Assembly (NCBI RefSeq): GCF_021088345.1
Contig: NZ_CP088156.1
Location: 5,766,001 to 5,830,000 of the forward strand
Origin: Bradyrhizobium ontarionense
GTDB taxonomy: Bacteria; Pseudomonadota; Alphaproteobacteria; Rhizobiales; Xanthobacteraceae
Direction of reading: 5' to 3'
Length of the DNA: 64,000 nucleotides
In this document: positions 16,961-25,934 of the stretch, piece by piece
How the letters are laid out: each line of letters opens with the position of its first letter
How positions within the stretch are numbered: position 1 is the first letter of the stretch
Position numbers and translations under genes: made by a program
The notes under the pieces: generated by a model
Databases searched by the model: none
Seen by the model: the letters and a program-made list of their open reading frames with translations, nothing else
Told to the model about the DNA's origin: nothing

Positions 16961-18772
16961 TTACTCCCGCCGCTTGAGGATTTGTGCCGCCAAGTCCTTC
17001 GTGAGGCGGGCAGGTGCCGGCGTTGGATCTGGATCAGCTTCATCATTGGCTGCTTCCGATAGCCTCACTCTAGAGAACGGGCGGGTCCAATCCGCGGGCA
17101 TGATCGGCTCCCGCAGTTGTCGCAGCTTGAGATAGGGCAGCTCCAACTCGTAGACGTCCTCGCCAAGTCCGATGAACAGGATCCGCACGCCGTCCTTGGT
17201 GGGGCCGAGACGCGAGCCAAGCTCGGATGCCGTGATCACCCGGCGCATCTCGCGCTGGGTGCTCTCGGTGACGCTGGTCTTGCCGCCGGCGTGGGTTGAG
17301 CTCTTCGTGCGGCGCTCGACCTCCTGCTCACCGATGAGGCGGCTGATGTCCTCCGCCGCTTCGCTGGCATTGATCCGGGTAATGATCTTGGTGCCGGTCA
17401 TGCCGAACCAGGACTTCGCTTGGTCCTGACCGTAGACGGCGCGGATCTGAGCGGTGTCCTGGGCGCCGATGACGACGGCAACACCCTTGGAGCGGCCGAG
17501 CTCGAGGAAGGTTGGAAACTGCTTGATCGGCGGCAGCTGCGGGAATTCATCGAGGAACAGCCAAACCCGCCGTTCGCGGCTTTCGGCCAGGGTGGGACTT
17601 CCAACGGCTGATGCCAGCAGGCCGAGCATGCTGCCGATCCAGATCCGCGATAGCTCGGGATACCCGGGGTCGTGTTGTAGGATCAATGGACGAAACGGCG
17701 TTGGGTGATGCAGCCAGTTGCGGATCGAAAACCGCCCGGCCGTTGGGTCGGACCATGCTTCTGCCAGGACCGAGACAATCTGCATGTGGGTCTGGAAGGT
17801 GGTCAGGATGCTGAGCGTGGTCTTGCTTTCCGGCTGGTCGAGCAGTCGCAGCGCATTGGGATTGTGATCCTTGGCGTACGCTGCGAGCTTGCCCACATCA
17901 GCGGTCACGACTCGTTGCAGATCAGCCCACCCCCACTCTTTGCCCCTGGTCGCCTGGAGATAGACGATACAAGCGACGAAGATCTCCTGTGCAGCCTGCG
18001 ACCACATCGGATCGGAACTTGGCGGAATGAAGCGGGCGGCGAGCTCGCGGGCGTCTTGCTTGATGCTGCAGTCGGCTGCGACGTCCCAGACCAGCGACCT
18101 TCGGTCGTGGGGGGCGACGAGGAGGGGGTCTCCATCAGCGGGAAGCCCGCCCATCATGTCGCCCTTGGTGTCGAGCACGAGGAGGCCATCCCCGCGCGAA
18201 AGGGCTTCACTGATCAGGTGCAGCATGGTCTGGGTCTTGCCGCCGCCGACGCTGCCCACGATCAGGAAGTGCCGCGCCTCCCGCTCTCGCCCCAGCGGAA
18301 TGGATGGCACCAGTGCAACGCCCTTGCCGTGGACCTGGCACTCGGCGGCTGCGGCCTTGCCAAAGGCCCTCAGGCCGCCGCTGCCGGCTTGCAGTCGTGC
18401 GCCGCGAAGGACCTCAAGCGAGACTGAATCCAGCCGAAGGCTGAGTGCAAAGCCGAACAGCGCCACCAGCCCCGCAAGACTGGTACCGATGACGCTCCAG
18501 AAACGAAACTCGAAGCCGGTCAAAGCTTGATATCGCGTGAGCCAGTCTCGGCAAGCCTGCCAATATGCCTCGCCGGAGCTGTCTCCCAGCCAGGCCAGGC
18601 CACGCCCTCTGATGCAGATTTGGATGTCTGCTGGCTTGAATTCAGCGCTGTGGCTGTCTGCCAGCGTGGCGCTTGGCGGCCAGACCTCAAACCCGAGATA
18701 CGATATGGTCGCCCCAATCGCAAAGCAGCCCATCGCAGCGAGGAAGCTGATGATCCGTAAACGCCGGGTCAT
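16961..18772 (-). CDS. type IV coupling protein (TrwB/TraD family)
   Basis: A 603-residue hexameric ATPase that connects the relaxase-DNA complex to the secretion channel. Two N-terminal membrane helices (about 8-26 and 93-110) precede the motor domain with Walker A GSVGGGKT (residues 173-180) and Walker B VWLFLDEFPQL (about 400). TrwB/TraD features such as LLVLDTKGD, ADLQRVVTADVGKLAAY and VVIGAQDTAQI are present. It overlaps the accessory gene by ATGA and is followed three bases later by the relaxase. It is not the TraG-type coupling protein usually paired with the Trb pore. Confidence 0.92.
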   Translation of the reverse strand: MTRRLRIISFLAAMGCFAIGATISYLGFEVWPPSATLADSHSAEFKPADIQICIRGRGLAWLGDSSGEAYWQACRDWLTRYQALTGFEFRFWSVIGTSLAGLVALFGFALSLRLDSVSLEVLRGARLQAGSGGLRAFGKAAAAECQVHGKGVALVPSIPLGREREARHFLIVGSVGGGKTQTMLHLISEALSRGDGLLVLDTKGDMMGGLPADGDPLLVAPHDRRSLVWDVAADCSIKQDARELAARFIPPSSDPMWSQAAQEIFVACIVYLQATRGKEWGWADLQRVVTADVGKLAAYAKDHNPNALRLLDQPESKTTLSILTTFQTHMQIVSVLAEAWSDPTAGRFSIRNWLHHPTPFRPLILQHDPGYPELSRIWIGSMLGLLASAVGSPTLAESRERRVWLFLDEFPQLPPIKQFPTFLELGRSKGVAVVIGAQDTAQIRAVYGQDQAKSWFGMTGTKIITRINASEAAEDISRLIGEQEVERRTKSSTHAGGKTSVTESTQREMRRVITASELGSRLGPTKDGVRILFIGLGEDVYELELPYLKLRQLREPIMPADWTRPFSRVRLSEAANDEADPDPTPAPARLTKDLAAQILKRRE

Positions 18773-19089
18773 GCTGCCCTCCCGGAGCTTTCGCCGCTCA
18801 GGGCTTTCAATAGAGCCTCAAACATCGCAAGCAGGTCACGCGCAGCCTTGTCGACCGACTGGATCCGGGCGTGCGTCTCTAGAGCTTGCTGTTCGAGAGC
18901 GACGATTTGCCGCTCGATCCGCATCAAGCGACCGGCGAGCGCCTTGTTGTCGCCGCCAGCAAGCCCGGTGCGGATCAGGTCGCGGGCGACGCCGCTGATG
19001 TTGGCTGAAAGCCTGTGAGCGCGTGCACGAATCCGTTCTATCTCGCTCGCTGCGAGACGGATCGAGATTGGTCTTGTCTTGACTATCAT
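18769..19089 (-). CDS. relaxosome accessory/mobilization protein
   Basis: A 106-residue protein: KTRPISIRLAASEIERIRARAHRLSANISGVARDLIRTGLAGG is a ribbon-helix-helix DNA-binding start, followed by a long heptad-rich helix (RLMRIERQIVALEQQALETHARIQSVDKAARDLLAMFEALL) for oligomerisation. This is the architecture of TrwA- or MobC-like accessory proteins that bind near oriT. First gene of the mobilization unit; oriT should lie just upstream (19090-19250). Confidence 0.8.
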   Translation of the reverse strand: MIVKTRPISIRLAASEIERIRARAHRLSANISGVARDLIRTGLAGGDNKALAGRLMRIERQIVALEQQALETHARIQSVDKAARDLLAMFEALLKALSGESSGRAA

Positions 19090-19871
19090 GAGAATGCCTC
19101 AATAGAGTTGCCGAGGCGATCGATCACGAACCCAACCAGAGGCGCCGCTTGATACCGGCCGTTATCCTGCAACGTACTAGCAGCATGCTCATGCTATGAC
19201 GGTTTGAAGCAAAGAGCGGCAGAGCTCACCGGCCGAAGGTCTGAATCAGCGAGCAACATCGATCGGGTTCGGTTGTCGCCCCGGACGGGATGTCGTTCAA
19301 GCAATACGTTATTTCTGTATCGCAGGGCTGAGGATCGTACGATCGGCGGGAAACACTCGGGTTCGCAAGAACTACGTCGTTTCCGCGCCAATCTCGCATC
19401 GCGTATGCTGATGCTCTCTGCTGTACGATAGCGATGCTCTTGCATTCACCATCAAATGATCAGAATCGCGGCGACGGCCAATGCTGCCAATCAGAACGCG
19501 CCCACATGAACAATACGTGGGAGCGCCGAGCCGCAGATGCTCGGCTTCGATGCCGGAGGGAAGTCCTGCCGCCAAGTTGTCGCGATAGCTCGAATGACAA
19601 ATGCAGAGAGCGCAAGAGAGCCGAGGCCCGCGTCCAGCTTTTCCCACGACATCGATCATTTGGTCGGTTGAAATCCAAGCGAGAGGTTCTCGGAAGCCTC
19701 GTCGGCGAACAATTCTCGCACGTCCCGGATCGCCGAAAGTCGCTCATATCCATTGACGCAACGAATCTGCCGTGATTCGATTCTTGGCACTGGCCGAGAC
19801 AGGCCAGGCAAGCGGCCCGCACAGGTGCTGGTAACACCTGCACGAGCCTAACCCTCAACATGGAGTAGACC
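19090..19871. other. long intergenic region, probable location of oriT
   Basis: About 780 bases with no supported gene between the divergent mobilization unit and the next plus-strand gene. TATCCTGC at 19163-19170 agrees with the nic core YATCCTGY of IncP-type origins and is followed by a small imperfect dyad (TAGCAGCATG / TCATGCTA, 19178-19196). The match is short and could be chance, and IncP-type sites are normally cut by MobP rather than MobF relaxases. Confidence 0.35.
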
Positions 19872-20420
19872 ATGTCTCAGGCTGATTCTGCCTATACCAC
19901 AAGTTGTTTAATCTTTCCTGGCGGCCCGGCCGTTCGGCGGCGGCAGTTCGTCACCGCCGCGGGCGCCGCCATCCTGACCAGGGTCATCACCGCCTCACGG
20001 GCCGAAGGCGTTCTTGTTTCAAATGCGCCCGACCCGATCCTCGAAGCCATCGAGGGTCACCGTCGGGCCTTCGAGGAACTGGGGCGCTTGCTCGCCGAGC
20101 AGGACGCCACTGAGCGCGAGCTGCGGAGTGCGCCCAGTGGCCGCCGGGCCGAGCTGGAGGCCAAATTGGCGAGCCTCTGCGAGGCCGAAGGAGCTCTCGG
20201 TCGTGCTGAGATGAAGGCCTCGCGCCGGCTCGCGATCACCGTGCCGGAAAGCCTGAAAGGAGCGGCCGCAGCACTACAGTATGTGCGCCAGTGCTACGAA
20301 GTTGGTCAGTATCCCCTTTACGAGGAGGATGGCTACCGGCTCCTGCTGCTCTCGACTGAACGCGCGATTTGTGCGGCCACGGGACTCACCACTCCGTGTC
20401 GTGCTGTGGATTTGCGATAA
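19872..20420 (+). CDS. hypothetical protein with twin-arginine-like N-terminus
   Basis: A 182-residue frame from ATG 19872, with GGAGTAGACC before it. Residues 20-45 (GPAVRRRQFVTAAGAAILTRVITASRA) look like a Tat signal. The remainder is helical and charged (AIEGHRRAFEELGRLLAEQDATERELR) with a C-terminal part rich in Tyr and Leu. The charged segment suggests a coiled coil. I do not recognise the family; it is probably cargo of the element. Confidence 0.65.
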   Translation: MSQADSAYTTSCLIFPGGPAVRRRQFVTAAGAAILTRVITASRAEGVLVSNAPDPILEAIEGHRRAFEELGRLLAEQDATERELRSAPSGRRAELEAKLASLCEAEGALGRAEMKASRRLAITVPESLKGAAAALQYVRQCYEVGQYPLYEEDGYRLLLLSTERAICAATGLTTPCRAVDLR

Positions 20421-20593
20421 CGCGTTGCGCGCTTTCCGATGAGTGAGATGTGGAAACGAAGTCTTGGTTAAACCAATCGAGACACCGCTGAACGAAACGG
20501 CGGGGCGGATATCGCGTAAGCCCCCGGTGAGGGCCGCCTTGCGCCAAAGCTAGCGCTTGGAGAAGCCATAGGACTAGTCCTGGAGCTAGTCCT

Positions 20594-20959
20594 ATGACCA
20601 AAGCGGAAGTGGAAGTGATCACGTCGGAGCAGCGCCGGCGGCATTGGTCACGGGCGGATAAGGAGCGCGTCGTCGCTGCGGCGCTGCAGCCGGGAGCGAC
20701 GATCCTTGGAGTGGCGCGGGCGTTCGGTGTGCATTCCAGCCAGGTGTTTCGCTGGCGCCAGCAGCTGTGCGGAAAGGAGGCTGCCGCGCCCGGCTTCGCC
20801 GCCGTGACGATCGTAGCCGATCCTCACGCAGCGGCAGCTCCGACGCAGGGGCTGATCGAAGTCGAGCTCGGGGCGGATACGAAGATCCGGATCAGCGGCG
20901 CGGCCGATGCCGCGACGGTGACGGCGGTGATCGCGGCGCTTCGGGCGGGTTCGCGATGA
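20594..20959 (+). CDS. tnpA: IS66 TnpA (accessory orf1)
   Basis: A 121-residue protein with the helix-turn-helix part HWSRADKERVVAAALQPGATILGVARAFGVHSSQVFRWRQQL, the standard first reading frame of IS66 elements. Its stop overlaps the tnpB start (ATGA), implying translational coupling. Required with TnpB and TnpC for transposition. Confidence 0.93.
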   Translation: MTKAEVEVITSEQRRRHWSRADKERVVAAALQPGATILGVARAFGVHSSQVFRWRQQLCGKEAAAPGFAAVTIVADPHAAAAPTQGLIEVELGADTKIRISGAADAATVTAVIAALRAGSR

Positions 20960-21264
20960 CGATCCCGATTCCCTCCGGCACTCAGGTCTGGCTTGCGACC
21001 GGCCATACCGACATGCGCAAGGGCTTCGACGGTCTGGCGCTACTGGTCCAGGAGACGCTGAAGCGCGATCCGCATGGCGGCCATCTGTTCGTGTTCCGCG
21101 GCCGCAGCGGCGGGCTGATCAAGGTGCTGTGGCATGACGGCCAAGGCATGTGCCTGTTCGCCAAGCGCCTGGAGCGCGGCCGATTCATCTGGCCGCAAGC
21201 TGCGGACGGAGCGGTGACGATCACGCCGGCGCAGCTTGCATATCTGCTCGAGGGCTGTTGTTGA
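20956..21264 (+). pseudogene. tnpB: IS66 TnpB, 5' part, interrupted
   Basis: Starts at ATG 20956 and gives the usual TnpB sequence (VWLATGHTDMRKGFDGLALLVQ; GRSGGLIKVLWHDGQGMCLF; GRFIWP) up to AYLLEG. After the codon for Gly at 21253-21255 the frame enters foreign DNA and stops two codons later. The missing C-terminus is found at 23756-23806, 2.5 kb downstream. Confidence 0.93.
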
Positions 21265-21269
21265 TGCCC

Positions 21270-23339
21270 CTACTTTTCATGATGATGCTCCCTCAAATCG
21301 ATCTTCTCGACACGGTGGTTTCGCAATTGGCGAACCGCTTTCAGAGCGTCCCTGCTGTCCGGGAACAGGAAGCGGCCGGAGTGTTCACGCGTGGTCACAA
21401 TACGTCCACAGCGAAGCTGGACGTAGATCCACTTGGCAGGAATCTGCATGCGATCTGCCAATTTAGTAACGGTGAGATTACCAGGGATTGCAGGCCAACG
21501 TGTCTGGCGACGCTGGATCTTTATACGGTTCTTGAGGCGAATGCCTTGCACCGTGGCCGGGATAACTTTGTCCGTTTCCCACGGTGAGTGATGTCCTTCC
21601 GTTGTCAGTATGAGCGCGATCTCGTCGTCGGACCGCCCCTCGTTGGCGAGCGTGCAGATGCGCTCGATCATTTCCCGATATCGGGGCAAGGCTGTAACAG
21701 CATTGACGGGCAGCGTCACCACGAGCTCTGTCGTTGCACCGCCGCGCCACACGATACGGACCGTAGCCTTGTCGCGCTCGCATCGCCGCAACACAACCTT
21801 ATCGATGAGACACCGCAAAAGCGCTTTGCGCTGGTCTCTGCGCGTCGCCGGATCGTTCCACAGCGCTGGAAGGCGATTTCCGAGGGCTACGACTTTGGCG
21901 CGAAGATCAGGAGGAACACCTGCGGGCTCGTTGGATTTGAGACTCTTGCGTTGTGCTAACCCATCCTCGGCTCGGCGCAAATCCAACAAGGCCGCTTCCC
22001 AGCGTCGCTCCAATTCGCCGGTCACCAATCGATTGTCGGGATCGGCACGATTGAACTGACGTTCCGCAAGGGATGCCTGATACCGAAGCCTCTCGATCTG
22101 CTGTTCTTCTGCAAGGCGGAGGGCTCTTTCAGAGTGTTGATGCGCTTTCCGGGCTTTCGATAACGCGTCGATCTCTGCCGGCGCCACTGCTTCCAGGAAT
22201 GCTGCAGCAACCTGGGTATCGATTGGAGCTGCACGCAGATTCTGGCATTCCGGAGCACCACGCTGGATCTTCAGGTGGTTGCAGACGTACTGACTGCCGC
22301 CCTTGTAGCGCACGGCCATCTTGTGTCCACACTCGCCGCAATAGGTGATGCCGTGCAGGAGGGCAGCTCCATCCCGTGGAATGCCGCGGCTCTTGATGTG
22401 CTGGTACTCAGCACGGTTGTCGCACAGCATGGCCTGGATCTTCTCGAAGGTCTCCCAATCGATATAGGCAGGGTACTTGTCCTTCACCATGATCCTCCAG
22501 TCCTTCCCACGACGCGGAGACTTCTGTGGACGTTCCCCTGGTACTCTGGACGGCTTCTGCCAAGTCCTTCCATAGACGAAGGCCCCTGCATAGGCCGGAT
22601 TCCTGAGAATCGCCGTCACGGCCGATACCGTCGCGGGCTGCCAGCGCAGATCCCCATGGCGATCGTGACGAGGCAGCGCCAGCCCGCGGCCTACGAGGAC
22701 CCGCATAACCTGCGCAGACGTCCGTACCTTCAGGAACGTCTCGAAGAGCAACAGCAAGCGCTGTTGCACCTCGATATTCGGATCTTTTGTGACCACGCCG
22801 GACGGATCCCGCGCGAGTCCCGCCGGCAGCTGCAAAGCCAATTCGCCGCGTTCCGCTTTTGCCAGAAGCCCTGTCGTCATCCGGCTCCTGATCGTGTGTA
22901 ACTCCAGCTCGGAGATCGTGCCCTTCAATCCGAGCAGAAGACGGCCATTCGGCGTTCCGGGATCGTAGATCCCATCACGGTCAGCGATCAGGCAGCGACG
23001 ATGTCCGCACACGTCGAGTAACGGGTACCAATCCGAACAGTTGCGCGCCAAGCGCGTCACGTCGATGGATAGAATAAGGCCGATCTCACCAAGGGTGACG
23101 CGAGCGACGAGATCATTGAAGCCCTTTCTGTGAGCTGCCCCGGCGCCGCTCTGTCCAAGGTCACTATCGATCACATCGATGTCGGCCTCGCGCCATCCGA
23201 GGTCGCGGGCGCGCTGTGAGAGAGCGTATTGAAGCCTCAGGCTCTCTTGATTTGTGATCACCTGGTGCGGCGTCGATTGCCGGACATACACCACTGCTCT
23301 GCGGTCCAAGTGATCCGGTTTGACGAGTTCGGAGCCCAT
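21270..23339 (-). CDS. large serine recombinase
   Basis: A 689-residue site-specific recombinase from ATG 23339. The resolvase/invertase domain begins RRAVVYVRQSTPHQV with the catalytic serine in RQS, then LGQSGAGAAHRKGFNDLV and the DVTRLARN segment. The recombinase domain (NPAYAGAFVYGRTW), a zinc ribbon with CGECGHKM and a partner cysteine in YVCN, and a long coiled coil (SKARKAHQHSERALRLAEEQQIERLRYQ) follow. The order is that of large serine integrases. It is the likely mover of the element at 21246-23755 and lies directly after the DUF5372-like gene. Confidence 0.93.
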   Translation of the reverse strand: MGSELVKPDHLDRRAVVYVRQSTPHQVITNQESLRLQYALSQRARDLGWREADIDVIDSDLGQSGAGAAHRKGFNDLVARVTLGEIGLILSIDVTRLARNCSDWYPLLDVCGHRRCLIADRDGIYDPGTPNGRLLLGLKGTISELELHTIRSRMTTGLLAKAERGELALQLPAGLARDPSGVVTKDPNIEVQQRLLLLFETFLKVRTSAQVMRVLVGRGLALPRHDRHGDLRWQPATVSAVTAILRNPAYAGAFVYGRTWQKPSRVPGERPQKSPRRGKDWRIMVKDKYPAYIDWETFEKIQAMLCDNRAEYQHIKSRGIPRDGAALLHGITYCGECGHKMAVRYKGGSQYVCNHLKIQRGAPECQNLRAAPIDTQVAAAFLEAVAPAEIDALSKARKAHQHSERALRLAEEQQIERLRYQASLAERQFNRADPDNRLVTGELERRWEAALLDLRRAEDGLAQRKSLKSNEPAGVPPDLRAKVVALGNRLPALWNDPATRRDQRKALLRCLIDKVVLRRCERDKATVRIVWRGGATTELVVTLPVNAVTALPRYREMIERICTLANEGRSDDEIALILTTEGHHSPWETDKVIPATVQGIRLKNRIKIQRRQTRWPAIPGNLTVTKLADRMQIPAKWIYVQLRCGRIVTTREHSGRFLFPDSRDALKAVRQLRNHRVEKIDLREHHHEK

Positions 23340-23342
23340 CGC

Positions 23343-23708
23343 TCACCTCCCGCATGACTTGGCCGAGATCTTCCGCGATCGCTTGCCGGAGCGCTTGCGG
23401 CAAGCTCCGCCAGACCTGTCGAGGTTCGATGGGCATGTGCCCTCGCTCTCTTCGGCCAACGCGATGAGATCCTGCAGCGCGTCGAGGTCCAGCTTGGTCG
23501 GCGCGGCGCGCGACAAGGTATTCCGCTCAAGATTTGTCACCCCGAGCGGCAAAAGAAGCGTGAGACCGAATCGATAATGTACACGCGCGAAAGGCTCCTT
23601 GCACGCTCCGCGCGTGGTCGATTCCTTGCCGACCGAGATCAGGCGATAGCGTCGTCCGTAGAGCGGATGGCGAGGGTCGACGACCTCGACCTCATCGCAA
23701 ACGGCCAC
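23343..23708 (-). CDS. DUF5372-like small protein, partner of the recombinase
   Basis: About 121 residues from a GTG at 23708 (AGGAG ten bases before); no ATG fits. The sequence starts VAVCDEVEVVDPRHPLYGRRYRLISVGKE, which resembles the VTHPFHPLFGREFELV opening of DUF5372 proteins that I associate with serine-recombinase genes. It is followed by a Leu-rich middle and a basic tail (RKRSGKRSRKISAKSCGR). It ends three bases before the recombinase start, so the two are an operon. Role unknown; a recombination directionality or target factor is a guess. Confidence 0.65.
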   Translation of the reverse strand: MAVCDEVEVVDPRHPLYGRRYRLISVGKESTTRGACKEPFARVHYRFGLTLLLPLGVTNLERNTLSRAAPTKLDLDALQDLIALAEESEGTCPSNLDRSGGACRKRSGKRSRKISAKSCGR

Positions 23709-23746
23709 GTCATCGTGGCTCCTATGGGTACCTTTAATTGCCCTCG

Positions 23747-23806
23747 CTCGAAGGCATCGACTGGCGGCATCCGCAGCGGACGTGGCGGCCGGAAGCTGTT
23801 GGTTGA
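23747..23806 (+). pseudogene. tnpB: IS66 TnpB, 3' remainder
   Basis: The codons LEGIDWRHPQRTWRPEAVG and a stop at 23804-23806 are the natural end of TnpB, in frame with the 5' part once one copy of the 10-bp core is removed. They lie about 60 bases before tnpC, as in intact IS66. Confidence 0.9.
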
Positions 23807-23865
23807 GCGCTTGAACGTGACGTAGCTGATGCGCGCGTGCCGGAGCTGTGATTCCATCTTGGTTG

Positions 23866-25494
23866 ATGATCACAGCCGATTCGCTCCCCGATGATGTCAC
23901 GACGCTGAAGGCGCTGGTGCTCGCCGGCCAGGCGGCGCTCACCAAGGCGACGGCAGCCCAGCTCGCGGCAGAAGCCAAGGCGCGCAATCTCGAAGCCGAG
24001 GTCCGTGCCCGCACGCTGCTGATCGAGCAGATGAAGTTCACGATCGCCAAGCTCAAGCATGAGCAGTACGGACCGTCGTCGGAGCGCGCGTCGGTGCTCG
24101 AGCAGCTCGAGCTCGAACTGGCCGACCTCGAGGAGGACGCCGCCGAGGCCGAAGCTGCGGCGCAGATGGCAGCTGAGCAGGCCAAGGCCGAGAAGATCGA
24201 CGTGCGTCCGTTCGAGCGCCGGCGCCCGGCACGGCGGCGGTTGCCCGAGCACCTGCCGCGCGAGCGCGTCGTGCATCCCGCGCCGGCCACCTGTTCCTGC
24301 TGCGGCGGCGACAGGCTGCGCAAGATCGGCGAGGACGTGACCGAGACGCTGGAGCTCGTGCCACGGCAGTGGAAGGTGATCCAGCATGTGCGTGAGAAGT
24401 TCTCCTGCCGCGCCTGCGAGGCGATCACGCAGCCGCCGGCACCGTTCCATCCGATCTCACGTGGACGCGCCGGGCCGCGCCTGCTGGCGCATATCCTGTT
24501 CGCCAAATACGGGCTGCACCTGCCGCTCACCCGGCAGAGCACGACCTATGCGCATGAGGGCGTGGCGCTCGACGTCTCGACGCTCGCCGACTGGGTCGGC
24601 GCCGCAGCAGCGACATTGATGCCGCTGGTCGAGGCGATCAAGGCGCACGTGCTCGCAGGCGAGCGCATCCACGCCGACGACACCACAGTGCCGGTTCTGG
24701 CCAAGGGCAAGACGCGCACGGGGCGCGTGTGGACCTATGTCCGCGACGATCGTCCCTTCGCCGGGCACGCGCCGCCTGCAGCCTTGTTCTTCTACTCGCC
24801 CGATCGCAGCGGCGTACATCCCGAGACGCATCTTGCCGGTTATGCCGGGCTGATGCAGGCGGACGCCTATGCCGGCTTCAACCGGCTCTACGAGGCCTCG
24901 CGCAAGCCGGGCCCGATCATCGAGGTCGGCTGCTGGGCCCACGCACGACGCAAGTTCTTCGAGATCGCACGGCTGAAGAAGGCGCCGATCGCAACCGAAG
25001 CGGTCGCGCAGATCGATGAGCTGTTCGCGATCGAGCGCGAGATCAATGGCCTGGCGGCCGACCAGCGCAAGGCCGTGCGCAACGAGCGCAGCCGCCCGCT
25101 GGTCGAAGCGCTGCACGCATTCCTGCACGAGCGCCGCGCCAAGCTCTCCGGCAAGAGCGAGACCGCCAAGGCGATCGACTACAGCCTCAAGCGCTGGCAG
25201 GTGTTCACACGCTTCCTCGATGATGGCCGCCTTTGCATGACCAACAATGCCGCCGAACGCGAACTGCGCGCCGTTGCCGTCGGCCGCAAGAACTGGACCT
25301 TCGCCGGCTCCGACGATGGCGGCCGTCGTGCCGCCGCAATCTACACGCTGATCCAGGCCGCGAAGCTCAACAACGTCGACCCGCAGGCGTGGCTTGCCGA
25401 CGTCCTCGCCAGGCTGCCCGATCATCCGGCCAGCAAGGTCGCCGACCTGCTTCCCTGGACCTGGAAGGCCACAGCCGTCGCCGCCACTGCCTGA
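23866..25494 (+). CDS. tnpC: IS66 TnpC transposase
   Basis: A 542-residue DDE transposase from ATG 23866 (upstream in-frame ATG 23848 also possible). A coiled-coil N-terminus (LTKATAAQLAAEAKARNLEAEVRAR) with the KLKHEQYGPSSER motif is followed by a zinc-binding segment (CSCCGGDRLRKIGEDVTE; CRACE). The catalytic domain has HADDTTVPVL, GLMQADAYAGFN, CWAHARRKFFE and NNAAERELR. It looks intact. Confidence 0.94.
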   Translation: MITADSLPDDVTTLKALVLAGQAALTKATAAQLAAEAKARNLEAEVRARTLLIEQMKFTIAKLKHEQYGPSSERASVLEQLELELADLEEDAAEAEAAAQMAAEQAKAEKIDVRPFERRRPARRRLPEHLPRERVVHPAPATCSCCGGDRLRKIGEDVTETLELVPRQWKVIQHVREKFSCRACEAITQPPAPFHPISRGRAGPRLLAHILFAKYGLHLPLTRQSTTYAHEGVALDVSTLADWVGAAAATLMPLVEAIKAHVLAGERIHADDTTVPVLAKGKTRTGRVWTYVRDDRPFAGHAPPAALFFYSPDRSGVHPETHLAGYAGLMQADAYAGFNRLYEASRKPGPIIEVGCWAHARRKFFEIARLKKAPIATEAVAQIDELFAIEREINGLAADQRKAVRNERSRPLVEALHAFLHERRAKLSGKSETAKAIDYSLKRWQVFTRFLDDGRLCMTNNAAERELRAVAVGRKNWTFAGSDDGGRRAAAIYTLIQAAKLNNVDPQAWLADVLARLPDHPASKVADLLPWTWKATAVAATA

Positions 25495-25934
25495 TCGGCT
25501 ATGATCACCCCACCAGACCGCCCAGCTCTGACCAACCTGCGGCCTTCACCGGATGCGTACGATATCGCCGACTTGCGACCACGATCAACGGACCACATCT
25601 CCGCTCCCCCAGAGGCCGAAGAACTCGCAGCAGCCATCACTAGTACCTCGACACAGAGGTTTGAATCTTCGTTTCTTCGCTGCCCTGGCTAATATTTCGG
25701 GATAGGCGCGGCCTAATTTGGCGCGCGCCTATTCGGTAGTGAACATCCGGTTGATCCGGGCGCGGTCCGCGTTGCGACGTTTTTCTCATGCAGCCGTCTC
25801 TCTGACGAGGCGGGCATAGCTGTGGGACGAGCAGACGATGCAACAATGCCTCGCACTCCTGAGACGCCGTTCTGGGAAGCGTTAGCGCAGGATCTCGCAG
25901 AGTACGAATTGGTGTGAGGTTCAATAACCTGTGA

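Larger units (their letters stand above)
21246..23755 (-). mobile_element. 2.5-kb serine-recombinase element inserted in tnpB
   Basis: The tnpB frame breaks at GCTCGAGGGC (21246-21255) and resumes at GCTCGAAGGC (23746-23755), a 10-bp direct repeat with one mismatch. Excising one copy restores LLEG-IDWRHPQRTWRPEAVG, the proper TnpB end. Between the repeats are only a large serine recombinase and a small DUF5372-like gene, both on the minus strand. The geometry is that of conservative site-specific integration at a core sequence, not of transposition with end repeats. Confidence 0.9.
20516..25560 (+). mobile_element. IS66-family insertion sequence carrying a nested recombinase element
   Basis: Left end GTAAGCCCCCGGTGAGGGCCG (from 20516) and right end (to 25560) are inverted repeats agreeing at about 17 of 21 positions. 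They are flanked by an exact 8-bp target duplication GATATCGC at 20508-20515 and 25561-25568, as IS66 makes. Inside are tnpA, tnpB and tnpC in the standard order. Removing the nested element (2500 bases) leaves 2545 bases, the normal length of an IS66 element. Confidence 0.95.

Noticed and set aside
23639..23857. 72-codon minus-strand frame overlapping the start of the DUF5372-like gene
   Set aside because: It crosses the recombination boundary into tnpB sequence, so it cannot be an original gene of the element.
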